NCBI GenBank assembly: GCA_045604965.1
Contig: JAZUPB010000053.1
Coordinates: 171,600 to 235,599, forward strand
Reading direction: 5' to 3'
Source: JAISGQ01 sp045604965
GTDB taxonomy: Bacteria > Bacillota > Clostridia > Oscillospirales > Acutalibacteraceae
DNA length: 64,000 nucleotides
Shown: positions 42,566 through 50,671 of the stretch, piece after piece
Layout: each line of letters begins with the position of its first letter
How positions within the stretch are numbered: position 1 is the stretch's first letter
Position numbers and translations under genes: made by a program
The notes under the pieces: generated by a model
The model's input: only the letters and a program-made list of their open reading frames with translations
What the model was told of the DNA's origin: nothing
Database searches by the model: none

Positions 42566-43777
42566 ATGAAAGCAACCGAACGTTTCCTCAAGTATGTTGC
42601 CTGCGACACCACATCCAACCCCAAAGCGTTGGTAAGACCAAGTACAGGACTTCAGTTTATTTTTCTGAAATCTCTGGGTGAAGAACTGCAAAACATCGGC
42701 GCCTCAAACGTACGTATGGGCAATAAATGCAATGTTTATGCGGAAATCCCCGCATCGGAAGGCTGCGAAAACGAGCCTGTTATCGGTCTTATCGCTCACG
42801 TTGACACCTCTCCCGCAATGTCCGGCGAAAATATATTGCCCCGTATTGTTGAAAACTATGACGGCGGCGAAATCACGCTCGGAAGAAGCGGCTATGTTAT
42901 GAGTCCTGAGGAATTCCCTTCCCTGAAGGCTTATGTAGGACAGGATCTTATCGTTACCGATGGAACTACTCTGCTCGGCGCCGACGATAAAGCAGGTATT
43001 GCAGAAATAATGACAGCCGCCGAAATCCTTCTCAGCAGTGATATTCCTCACGGAAAAATCGTTATTGCATTCACTCCCGACGAAGAGATTGGAGCCGGTG
43101 CAGATAACTTTGATATAGAAGGATTCGGAGCCGATTTTGCCTATACCGTTGACGGAGGTAAGCTTGGGGAGCTTGAAATCGAGTGCTTCAATGCTGCCTC
43201 GGCAAAAATAGAGATCAACGGCTTTTCAATCCATCCCGGCGATGCAAAGAATAAAATGGTGAATGCCGCTCGAATTGCAACCGAATTCGGCTCACTTATG
43301 CCCCTTTCCGACACTCCCGAGCACACCGAGGGTTATGAAGGCTTTTTCCACCTTTGCGAAATAGGCGGCAGCGAAGAAAAAGCTTATATGGAATATATTA
43401 TCCGTGATTTTGATGCCGATAACCTTGAGCGTCGCAAGGATTTTATGCGCAGTGTGGCTGATATGCTCAACACCCGTTACGGTAGCGGCACCGTCAATCT
43501 CACTATAACCGACAGTTATCGCAATATGTATGAAATGGTCAGCCCTCATCCCGAAATCATAAACCGTGCCAAAGCTGCATTCGAAGAAAACGGAGTTGAT
43601 GTCATTATGACTCCAATACGAGGCGGAACAGATGGGGCAAGACTTTCCTGGGAGGGACTTCCCTGTCCAAACATCTCCACTGGAGGTCATAATTTCCACG
43701 GACGCTTTGAGTATATCCCGGTACAGTCTATTGAGAAAATGGTCGAGGTTATCATCTCTCTTGTAAAAGCTCGATAA
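42566..43777 (+). CDS. pepT: Peptidase T (tripeptide aminopeptidase)
   Basis: The 403-aa M20 family zinc enzyme cleaves the N-terminal residue from tripeptides in the cytosol. Metal and catalytic motifs are GLIAHVDTSPAMSG, LGADDKAGIAE, the catalytic FTPDEEIGAG and RGGTDGARLSWEGLPCPN. The length is normal for PepT. It is monocistronic between a promoter and a terminator. Confidence 0.95.
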   Translation: MKATERFLKYVACDTTSNPKALVRPSTGLQFIFLKSLGEELQNIGASNVRMGNKCNVYAEIPASEGCENEPVIGLIAHVDTSPAMSGENILPRIVENYDGGEITLGRSGYVMSPEEFPSLKAYVGQDLIVTDGTTLLGADDKAGIAEIMTAAEILLSSDIPHGKIVIAFTPDEEIGAGADNFDIEGFGADFAYTVDGGKLGELEIECFNAASAKIEINGFSIHPGDAKNKMVNAARIATEFGSLMPLSDTPEHTEGYEGFFHLCEIGGSEEKAYMEYIIRDFDADNLERRKDFMRSVADMLNTRYGSGTVNLTITDSYRNMYEMVSPHPEIINRAKAAFEENGVDVIMTPIRGGTDGARLSWEGLPCPNISTGGHNFHGRFEYIPVQSIEKMVEVIISLVKAR

Positions 43778-43800
43778 CTCTGAATTAATTGAGTTACATC

Positions 43801-43845
43801 AAATAATGTGTGGACTGTGAAGACAGTCTACACATTATTTTTTAT
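43801..43845 (+). terminator. Intrinsic terminator of pepT
   Basis: A long near-perfect stem (AATAATGTGTGGACTGT with ACAGTCTACACATTATT, loop GAAG) is followed by TTTTTATTTTT. Confidence 0.88.
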
Positions 43846-43872
43846 TTTTCTCATTTATTTACATTTATTCGA

Positions 43873-43901
43873 TTGTAAACACATATGAAAAATGTTATTA
43901 T
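43873..43901 (+). promoter_or_regulatory. Promoter of the L,D-transpeptidase pair
   Basis: TTGTAA, 17-bp spacer, TATTAT, about 80 bp before the ATG at 43982. Confidence 0.7.
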
Positions 43902-43981
43902 ATTTTGTAAGCTGCCACGCAGCAGCCTCTTATACATACGCATTGCCTTTCACTTATGAATTTTCTTTAGGAGCGTTATTT

Positions 43982-45070
43982 ATGAAAAATTCCTTTAAAT
44001 ACATAATTTTCTTTCTTGCTCTGATGCTTATGCTTCTGTCGGGATGCTCCTGCGGTGACCCTTCTGATTATATTTTTGAAGATCCTTATACTGATATTGA
44101 CAGTAATCCTGAAATATCTGTCTCTGATATTTCAGAAACAGACGCTCCCTCTTCTATTGTGTCTGATGCAGATGTTTCCGAATCTACACAGACTACAACT
44201 ACAGTTGTGTCTGAAACCACTATTTCTACTGCCGTATCAACTACTGCCGCAACTAGCACAAAGGTCTCCTCTTCCGGCGGAAGTGATGACAGCAGAAATG
44301 CTGCAGGTGTTTACAAGCCCGATTACAAAGAAAAGTATTATATTGTTGTTCACACCGGAAGTCAGTCTGTTGCTGTTTACGGCAAAGACGATGAAGGCTT
44401 CTATAATCAGCTTATCAAGTCCTTCACCTGCTCAACAGGCAAGAAAGGCAGTGCTACTCGTACCGGAGCATATAAAGTCCGCCGTAAATATCGCTGGCGT
44501 TTGCTTGTTGGAAATGTGTACGGTCAATACAATAGCGGTTTTTCAGGCTCATACCTTTTCCATTCTGTTCCATATCTCAAGAAAAGCGTAAATGCTCTTG
44601 ACGACAAGGAGTACGACAAGCTCGGATCCCCCGCATCTCACGGCTGTATAAGACTCTGTGTCCGAGACGCCAAATGGATCTATGATAACTGTCCTATAGG
44701 TACACAGGTTTATGTTACAAACACCTCAGGACCTGCCGGTGCAGGGGTGCCTGCAAGAAACAAGGACAATGCATACAGCGGCTGGGATCCTTCTGATAAA
44801 TGGGCAAGCAAAAATCCCTATTTCAATGCCACAACTACAACCACCGAATCAACAACGGTATCTTCCGAAGCAACATCAGCTACTGAATCTACCTCATCCA
44901 CTGTGGAATCTTCATCAACAACAGAGGCCACTGCATCAACAACTACCGCTAAACCCACTTCTGCAACAACTTCATCAACTGCTGCCACAACTACTACAAC
45001 TGAATCGACCACTGTATCAACTACTTCCAAACCTACAGAAACTACCGGCACTGAAGGCGGCGAGTTATAA
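43982..45070 (+). CDS. L,D-transpeptidase lipoprotein with Thr-rich tail
   Basis: The 362-aa protein has a lipoprotein signal (LALMLMLLSGC), an acidic and Thr/Ser-rich spacer to about residue 108, a YkuD domain (about 118-250) and a Thr/Ser tail of about 85 residues. The catalytic motif is complete: HSVPY followed by SHGCIR with Cys222. The start is the ATG 8 bp after AGGAG; the longer frame upstream lacks a site. The third L,D-transpeptidase starts 26 bp after it. Its position outside the membrane suits peptidoglycan cross-linking. Confidence 0.9.
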   Translation: MKNSFKYIIFFLALMLMLLSGCSCGDPSDYIFEDPYTDIDSNPEISVSDISETDAPSSIVSDADVSESTQTTTTVVSETTISTAVSTTAATSTKVSSSGGSDDSRNAAGVYKPDYKEKYYIVVHTGSQSVAVYGKDDEGFYNQLIKSFTCSTGKKGSATRTGAYKVRRKYRWRLLVGNVYGQYNSGFSGSYLFHSVPYLKKSVNALDDKEYDKLGSPASHGCIRLCVRDAKWIYDNCPIGTQVYVTNTSGPAGAGVPARNKDNAYSGWDPSDKWASKNPYFNATTTTTESTTVSSEATSATESTSSTVESSSTTEATASTTTAKPTSATTSSTAATTTTTESTTVSTTSKPTETTGTEGGEL

Positions 45071-45096
45071 AATATAATCACAAAGGAGGATAAGCT

Positions 45097-46239
45097 GTGG
45101 GACACTACGCACAGGAATACAACAAAAGAATTACTTCGCGCAACCGCGCCGTCCGATCAGCTTTTCTGACTGTTGCAGTTATTCTTTTCTTCGGACTGTC
45201 TACCTGGATCAGCGTAATGATGAATAACGGTACACTACTGAAGGAACTCGGACTCGAAAAGGAAACCTCTTCCGCACCTTCAGTATATGAGGAAAACTAT
45301 ACTTTTCCCACCACAGAACCTACAGTTCCCGAATTCAATGACTATTCTTCCGACAGTGACATTCCCCTTGATGCAATGGACGAAGCTCCCCCTGTAGTAA
45401 CTCTTACAGATGCAGAAAAAGAAAATCTCCCCGAAGTTCTTCCCACTCTTGTGGATGTTATTATTGAGCCAAACTACGAGTCCAAATATTACATTGTCGT
45501 GTATGTAGGCTCGCAATGTGTTGTCGTGTACGGCAAAAACGACGAGGGACAGTATGCTGTCGAGAAAAAGCTTTTTATATGCTCTACAGGAACTGAAAAG
45601 AATCCCACAGAGCCCGGTTTGTACACTGTTTTCAAGAAACAAAGATGGGGTATGCTTATGGGCTCCCCCGAAGACGGTATTGACAATTACTGGGGGCAGT
45701 ATTGTTCATCAATAGGAAACGGTTACCTTTTCCATTCCGTTCCTTATCGTGCAAAGAGTGCCGATATGATGACTATGAACATGTATAACAATCTTGGCAA
45801 ACGCGCATCTCACGGCTGTATAAGAATGACAACCGCTGACTGCAAGTGGATATACGATAATGTCCCCTATGGTACTCAGGTGTGTGTCACTGAAAAGGAA
45901 GGTCCTACTGCAAAGAAGCCTCCGAATCTCAATTATTCAGGCAAACATTGGGGGTATGACCCTACCGATAAGTGGACTCCCGACAATCCCTATTATGGAG
46001 GTGCAGGCAATACCACTACTGATCCCAATGCACCTACCACTACGGTATCTTCCGCATCTTCCACCTCAAAAACAACCGAAACCACATCTTCGGCTGCAAC
46101 AACTTCCGCAACGACCACAACTGCAGCCACTACAACATCCACAACATCTACGACTACTACAACAACTACAACAATAACTACTACGACCACAACAACCACC
46201 GCCCCCGAAAATACCGGCGGTGAGCAAACTGAGGGATAA
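45097..46239 (+). CDS. L,D-transpeptidase, membrane-anchored, Thr-rich tail
   Basis: The 380-aa protein starts with a basic tail and one transmembrane helix (about 23-43). A YkuD domain (about 128-270) has HSVPYRAKSA and SHGCIRM with Cys241, and a 70-residue poly-Thr tail ends it. The domain is closely similar to that of the preceding gene, so the pair arose by duplication with a change of anchor type. The start is GTG with AAAGGAGG 7 bp upstream. An acyltransferase gene follows after 3 bp. Confidence 0.9.
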   Translation: MGHYAQEYNKRITSRNRAVRSAFLTVAVILFFGLSTWISVMMNNGTLLKELGLEKETSSAPSVYEENYTFPTTEPTVPEFNDYSSDSDIPLDAMDEAPPVVTLTDAEKENLPEVLPTLVDVIIEPNYESKYYIVVYVGSQCVVVYGKNDEGQYAVEKKLFICSTGTEKNPTEPGLYTVFKKQRWGMLMGSPEDGIDNYWGQYCSSIGNGYLFHSVPYRAKSADMMTMNMYNNLGKRASHGCIRMTTADCKWIYDNVPYGTQVCVTEKEGPTAKKPPNLNYSGKHWGYDPTDKWTPDNPYYGGAGNTTTDPNAPTTTVSSASSTSKTTETTSSAATTSATTTTAATTTSTTSTTTTTTTTITTTTTTTTAPENTGGEQTEG

Positions 46240-46242
46240 CAC

Positions 46243-46893
46243 TTGAAACGAATAGGCAATTTCTTTTCCGCTGCGCTTTCGTGGTTTGTTCGAATAACTA
46301 TGATGCCCCTTATGCTTATAGGATTCCGTCCGAAGTTTCACTATGAGGACAAGGCCGTTCAGGGCAGAAAAATCAAGGGCGCTGCGGTAATAATGGCAAA
46401 TCACACTCATATTTTTGATCCTCCGATGATCTATACAACATTTCCATCTGCAGGGGTCCGTATTATAGCCGGCGAGCTTCTTTACGACCGCGCGATTCTG
46501 CGCTGGTTACTCAAACAGTGCCGCGCTATCAAAATAGACCGCACACGTGTTGATATGCAGTGTATGCGAGAAGTTCAGGAGACACTTGCAAAGGGCACTC
46601 CGATCGGTCTTTTCCCTGAAGGTACAACTATCGGAAAATCCAAAGACGAACTACTGCCCTTCCACGCCGGCACCACTTTGTTTGCTTTGCGTTCAAAGGT
46701 CCCTGTAATCCCTGTTTTTACAAGCGGCGAATATAGTATAATTTTCGGTAAGCGTCTGCATATAATTATCGGTAAGCCGATAGTCTTCGAAGATTACTCT
46801 ATGACCCCCGACAATCTGCAGAAACAAACTGATATGCTTTATTCAAAAATGAAAGAACTTCAGTCTGATCTGCAAAATCAAATGAATAAATAA
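46243..46893 (+). CDS. plsC: 1-acyl-sn-glycerol-3-phosphate acyltransferase (PlsC-like)
   Basis: The 216-aa protein transfers an acyl chain to lysophosphatidate or a similar acceptor at the membrane. Motif I is NHTHIFD (NHxxxxD) and motif III is FPEGTT. A short hydrophobic N-terminus precedes them. The start is TTG with GAGGG 7 bp upstream. It is translationally close to the L,D-transpeptidase before it and the acyl carrier protein after it (17 bp), which suggests the ACP may be its acyl donor. Confidence 0.85.
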   Translation: MKRIGNFFSAALSWFVRITMMPLMLIGFRPKFHYEDKAVQGRKIKGAAVIMANHTHIFDPPMIYTTFPSAGVRIIAGELLYDRAILRWLLKQCRAIKIDRTRVDMQCMREVQETLAKGTPIGLFPEGTTIGKSKDELLPFHAGTTLFALRSKVPVIPVFTSGEYSIIFGKRLHIIIGKPIVFEDYSMTPDNLQKQTDMLYSKMKELQSDLQNQMNK

Positions 46894-46910
46894 TAAGGAG
46901 CACGCCACAT

Positions 46911-47147
46911 ATGACAACACTTGAAAGACTTAAAAAGATCATGAGTCAGACTATGCCCGACAACGATGTCTCAAACGCTACAGAGGACACCCCTCTTGCC
47001 GATATCGGTGTAAATTCCATTTCTATGCTGCTTTTTGTTCTCTCTATAGAAGAAGAGTTTGGTATAGTTGCTGACAGTGTTTCTCCCGATGAATTCGTAA
47101 CGGTCGGAGATTTCATAAAATATATCGAAAAGCAGACAAATGCATAA
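46911..47147 (+). CDS. Acyl carrier protein
   Basis: The 78-aa acidic four-helix protein has the phosphopantetheine Ser36 in DIGVNSISM, where the usual Asp-Ser-Leu reads Asn-Ser-Ile. This is more like specialised ACPs than the housekeeping AcpP. Its place after a PlsC-like acyltransferase and two L,D-transpeptidases hints at a lipid or envelope-modification role rather than bulk fatty acid synthesis (inference). Confidence 0.88.
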   Translation: MTTLERLKKIMSQTMPDNDVSNATEDTPLADIGVNSISMLLFVLSIEEEFGIVADSVSPDEFVTVGDFIKYIEKQTNA

Positions 47148-47152
47148 ATATT

Positions 47153-47186
47153 AAGGCATATACAAAAAGTATATGCCTTTTTTATT
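47153..47186 (+). terminator. Intrinsic terminator after the ACP gene
   Basis: AAGGCATATAC pairs with GTATATGCCTT around a five-A loop, followed by TTTTATT. Confidence 0.85.
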
Positions 47187-47213
47187 GACACCGCTTTAAC
47201 GCGATGATATAAT
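47185..47213 (+). promoter_or_regulatory. Promoter of the Gln/Pro-rich membrane protein pair
   Basis: A perfect TTGACA, 17-bp spacer, TATAAT directly after the terminator. The leader is about 75 nt. Confidence 0.88.
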
Positions 47214-47294
47214 CATTATGAGATATTTCCTTTTTATTGGATTTTTGAGAAGAGTATTTTATTATGGCTTAATACGCCGGTAAGGAGAGGATTC

Positions 47295-47834
47295 ATGGAT
47301 AATAACAATCTTGCAGAGCAGAATCAGCAGCCTGATGCTCAGGTGCCTGTTCTTAACCAGCCCGATTCCCAGAGTCCTGCTGTTTATGTGCAGCAACCCA
47401 TTCAGCCTGTAGTTTATCAGCAGCAGCCTCAGTTCGCCGCTGTGCCGAGCACTCCCCCTGTTCCCGGTCGAGGCAAAGGCATAGCCCTGAGCGTTATCGG
47501 AATGGTTCTCGGCATTGCGTCATTGGTTTATTTTGTTCTGTTCTTTTTGATGTTCCTGGTATACTCAGAGGATCTGTCCTGGTATTTTTACAGGTTTTCA
47601 CACTCCGCAGATAATATTTTTGAATTCATTCTGGAAAACGAAGAAGTTCTTCTCGTTGCAGAATACTTCATATTGTCTGTTTTGTACGCAGTGACTTCTC
47701 TTCCCTTTTCCATAAAAGGAAGAAGGCTTATAAAATCAAAAATGGCAGGCGTCGGTATTGTTTTCAGCATTATTACGCTTGTCGGCAGCGCTCTCTTAAT
47801 TATGTTTCTTTTGCTTGGTTTCAGCATAAAATAA
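47295..47834 (+). CDS. Gln/Pro-rich membrane protein, DUF4190-like
   Basis: The 179-aa protein has a disordered Gln/Pro/Val N-terminus (about 1-60) and then hydrophobic helices (about 66-95, 113-135 and 150-176) with GKGIALSVIGMVLGIASL typical of the DUF4190 style. The function is unknown. It is followed 21 bp later by a paralogue and resembles the two proteins at 35.8-36.8 kb. The ribosome binding site is AAGGAGAGG. Confidence 0.72.
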   Translation: MDNNNLAEQNQQPDAQVPVLNQPDSQSPAVYVQQPIQPVVYQQQPQFAAVPSTPPVPGRGKGIALSVIGMVLGIASLVYFVLFFLMFLVYSEDLSWYFYRFSHSADNIFEFILENEEVLLVAEYFILSVLYAVTSLPFSIKGRRLIKSKMAGVGIVFSIITLVGSALLIMFLLLGFSIK

Positions 47835-47855
47835 AAAATTGGAGGATAAAACATT

Positions 47856-48401
47856 ATGGAAAACAACAATCTCAATCAGCAGAACGAACAGGTAACACAG
47901 CCTATCGTAACCGAGCCCGTTGTCGCAGCTCCCGTAGTAGCTGAGCCTGCAGCACAGCCTGTAGTAGTTCAGCAGCCCGCAGCACAGCCCGTTGTTTATG
48001 CACAGCAGCCGGTTGTCTACGCACAGCAGCCCGTAGCACAGCAGGGTCAGGTAGTTAAGCCCAGCAGAGGCAAGGGTCTTGCTTTCAGCATCGTTTCTCT
48101 TTCCCTCGGTATCTTTGGCTTTATCTTTGCTATTCTCACTTTCTTTATGGCTCTTGCAGGCTTTGCTACAGCAGAGTATGCTTATGATATGAGCGAGCTT
48201 GCTCCTATCATTGCTATCGTTATTGTTTACGGTCTCATCGTTGTTGGTGTTTCTATTCCCGCTCTTATCCTTGGCGCTAAGGGCAAGAAGCTTATCGGTT
48301 CCAAGATGGGCTCCACCGGCGTTGTATTCAGCATCATCAACTTTGTCCTTATTGGTCTTTGTGTTCTTATGCTCTTCGCTATGAGCGCAATGGTTTATTA
48401 A
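47856..48401 (+). CDS. Gln/Pro/Val-rich membrane protein, DUF4190-like paralogue
   Basis: The 181-aa protein has a repetitive N-terminus (VVAAPVVAEPAAQPVVVQQP type, then repeats of QQPVVYA) and three hydrophobic helices beginning with GKGLAFSIVSLSLGIFGF. Codon use is strongly biased to frequent codons, which suggests high expression. The ribosome binding site is TTGGAGG. It is the second gene of the pair with 47295 and ends at a terminator. Confidence 0.72.
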   Translation: MENNNLNQQNEQVTQPIVTEPVVAAPVVAEPAAQPVVVQQPAAQPVVYAQQPVVYAQQPVAQQGQVVKPSRGKGLAFSIVSLSLGIFGFIFAILTFFMALAGFATAEYAYDMSELAPIIAIVIVYGLIVVGVSIPALILGAKGKKLIGSKMGSTGVVFSIINFVLIGLCVLMLFAMSAMVY

Positions 48402-48420
48402 TCGATAAATAATCAAATGG

Positions 48421-48455
48421 TGCGCGGACGCCTTTGTCGTCCGCGCATTTTATTT
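48421..48455 (+). terminator. Intrinsic terminator
   Basis: TGCGCGGACG pairs with CGTCCGCGCA and is followed by TTTTATTTT. Confidence 0.88.
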
Positions 48456-48468
48456 TCGGAGGTACTGT

Positions 48469-49353
48469 ATGTACGGTTGGCTTGTTGTAAACGGATATTT
48501 CAAGTCCGAAAAATTTGATGAGCTTTTTTCTCTTCTGGTTCAGGCGGCAGAAAAACAGGGTGTTCATCTTGAAAAGATAGAAAACTGTTCTGTTCTTGCC
48601 GATGTGTTGAACGGTGAAATCATCGAACCCAAAACACCTCGTCCCGATTTTGTACTTTTCTGGGATAAGGATATTCGTCTTGCCCAGACTCTGGAAGCCT
48701 GCGGTTTGCGGCTTTTCAACCGCGCAGAGGCTATCCGCCTGTGTGATGACAAATCCCTTACTTACCTTGCTCTCTCTAAGGCAGGCGTAAAACAGCCTCG
48801 TTCATTTATTGCACCCTTTGCATTTTCACGCTCACCCAGAAATAACGCTGATTTTTTTGTCCGCTGTGCCCGTGAGTTGGGCTATCCTATGATAATAAAG
48901 GAATGCCGCGGCTCTTTCGGCACAGGGGTACATCTGGTGCATAACGACAATGAGACTGAAATTCTTGTCAGTCAGCTGGGTTCAACCCCCTGTCTTGTAC
49001 AGGAATATATCAGCGAAAGCTTCGGCAGAGATATACGTGTAAGCGTTGTGGGCGGAAAAGTCGCCGCATCTATGCTCAGACAAGGCCGCGAAGGAGATTT
49101 TCGCTCTAATCTCACTCTAGGAGGCCACTTTGCTAAGATAGAGCCCAGCGAAGAACAGCTGGCATTGGCTGTTGCGGCCACAAACGCTCTCGGTCTTGAT
49201 TTTGCAGGTGTTGATGTCCTTTTCGGTAGGGACGGAGAACCGATAATCTGCGAAGTCAATTCCAATGCTCATTTCAAAACCACTCTTGACTGTACAGGTG
49301 TTAATATGGCAGAGCTTATCATTGAACACATTGTCTCGGAGGTACGTCGATGA
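48469..49353 (+). CDS. RimK-type ATP-grasp ligase 1
   Basis: The 294-aa protein is an ATP-grasp enzyme of the RimK/LysX group, which forms amide bonds between an acid and an amino group using ATP. The N-terminal pre-ATP-grasp part spans about 1-85. The ATP-grasp core has MIIKECRGSFGTGVHLV, CLVQEYISESFGRDIRVSVVG and the metal-binding FAGVDVLFGRDGEPIICEVN with HFKTT. Its substrate is unknown. It overlaps the second ligase by 4 bp (ATGA) and is preceded by GGAGG. Confidence 0.85.
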   Translation: MYGWLVVNGYFKSEKFDELFSLLVQAAEKQGVHLEKIENCSVLADVLNGEIIEPKTPRPDFVLFWDKDIRLAQTLEACGLRLFNRAEAIRLCDDKSLTYLALSKAGVKQPRSFIAPFAFSRSPRNNADFFVRCARELGYPMIIKECRGSFGTGVHLVHNDNETEILVSQLGSTPCLVQEYISESFGRDIRVSVVGGKVAASMLRQGREGDFRSNLTLGGHFAKIEPSEEQLALAVAATNALGLDFAGVDVLFGRDGEPIICEVNSNAHFKTTLDCTGVNMAELIIEHIVSEVRR

Positions 49354-50144
49354 GAGCTGTAGTTTTATATGACGAAGAGCGTTATGAGCGAAACAAAAAG
49401 TTTGCTCAGATGCTTTGTGATGCCTGTGAAAAATACGGCGTATCTGCCGAAGTGCTTCTTAAAGATGAACTTGATTTTGAGAATCTTCCTGATCTTGTAA
49501 TAAGGCGATGTGTTGACGATGAACTGGCTGAAAGGCTTGAAAAATGCGGTGTCTGTGTTTCAAACAGCAGCCGTGTTTCACGAATCGCCAACGATAAAGG
49601 CGAGACCTTCCGTTTTTTCTCATCACAGGGCATAAGAATGTGCGAAACCCTGAGCTTTGATGTTCTTCCCGAGGAATGCCCTCTCTCTTTTCCCTGTGTA
49701 TTGAAAGCAGCGGACGGTCACGGCGGTTCTCAGGTTTTCAAGGTTGAAAACGATGAAGAATATATATCTGCCCGTGCTGCTCTTACGGGATTACGATCTG
49801 TTGTTCAGCCTTTTCTTCAATGCGCCTCAAGCGATGTTCGCGCATATGTACTGGGAGGCAAATTGCTCTGCGCCGTAAAAAGAACGGCTGAAAAAGGATT
49901 TAAGAGTAATTTCTCCCTTGGCGGGAAGATCGCTCCATACTTTCTTTCTGCCTCCGAAAATGCGATGGTTGAGCGAGTTGCTGAGCTTCTTGAGGCTGAT
50001 TTTGTGGGTATTGACTTCTTCCCCGACGGTGACGAACCTATTCTCAACGAAGTGGAGGATGTTGTAGGAACCCGTATGCTGTATTCTCTCGGATTGTGTG
50101 ATGCGGCCGAGGTTCTGGTAGATTTCCTTGTGAATAATAAATAA
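49350..50144 (+). CDS. RimK-type ATP-grasp ligase 2
   Basis: The 264-aa protein is a second, divergent ATP-grasp ligase: FPCVLKAADGHGGSQVF binds ATP, SVVQPFLQCASSDVRAYVLG follows, and FVGIDFFPDG with ILNEVEDVVGTRML carries the metal ligands. It is translationally coupled to ligase 1. Two adjacent ligases of this type could work as a heterodimer or as successive steps in building a small peptide or modifying a cofactor or wall precursor; no neighbour reveals which. Confidence 0.83.
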   Translation: MRAVVLYDEERYERNKKFAQMLCDACEKYGVSAEVLLKDELDFENLPDLVIRRCVDDELAERLEKCGVCVSNSSRVSRIANDKGETFRFFSSQGIRMCETLSFDVLPEECPLSFPCVLKAADGHGGSQVFKVENDEEYISARAALTGLRSVVQPFLQCASSDVRAYVLGGKLLCAVKRTAEKGFKSNFSLGGKIAPYFLSASENAMVERVAELLEADFVGIDFFPDGDEPILNEVEDVVGTRMLYSLGLCDAAEVLVDFLVNNK

Positions 50145-50160
50145 AGCCCCGTTTAGTCTA

Positions 50161-50189
50161 TTGACAAATACTCCAAATTGTAGTATAAT
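50161..50189 (+). promoter_or_regulatory. Promoter of the ylxM-ffh operon
   Basis: A perfect TTGACA, 17-bp spacer, TATAAT, 47 bp before the start codon of ylxM. Confidence 0.9.
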
Positions 50190-50235
50190 TCCCAATTGTA
50201 AAGACAATTTACTTTACACGAAGGATGTGAAACGA

Positions 50236-50658
50236 ATGGCGGTCAATCCCGATATCACAATATTGATGGACTTTTACGGAGAAATGCTCACCGAAAAGGA
50301 AAGAGATGCTCTCGATTACTACTACAACGATGACCTCTCACTGGGTGAGATCGCTGAAAATATTGCACAGACCAGAAGAATGAACCGCGCTTACGGTGAG
50401 GTCTCTTCTGAACGCGACACAATAACCCGTCAGGGTGTGCGCGATACCATAAAACGTGCGGAAAACAAGCTGCTCAATATGGAAGAAAAACTTGGACTTG
50501 CAGCCCGATTTAAGGCTCTTGAACAGGGTCTTTACGAAATTTCGGCGGCAGCTGCCGCTATTGCAGATATCAACAGACGTTCATTTATGTCCCGTGAGAT
50601 ATCCGCACATACTGATACTATTATCAGCACTGCAAATAAACTTAAAGAAGATTCCTAA
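50236..50658 (+). CDS. ylxM: YlxM-like DNA-binding protein, SRP-associated
   Basis: The 140-aa protein has the YlxM sigma-70 region 4-like helix-turn-helix: LMDFYGEMLTEKERDALDYY, then DLSLGEIAENIAQTR and TRQGVRDTIKRAE. The family lies beside ffh and affects SRP function in streptococci. The ATG after AAGGATGTGAAACGA is chosen because the longer frame lies over the promoter leader. ffh follows 13 bp later. Confidence 0.88.
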   Translation: MAVNPDITILMDFYGEMLTEKERDALDYYYNDDLSLGEIAENIAQTRRMNRAYGEVSSERDTITRQGVRDTIKRAENKLLNMEEKLGLAARFKALEQGLYEISAAAAAIADINRRSFMSREISAHTDTIISTANKLKEDS

Positions 50659-50671
50659 AAGGGTGAACTAA

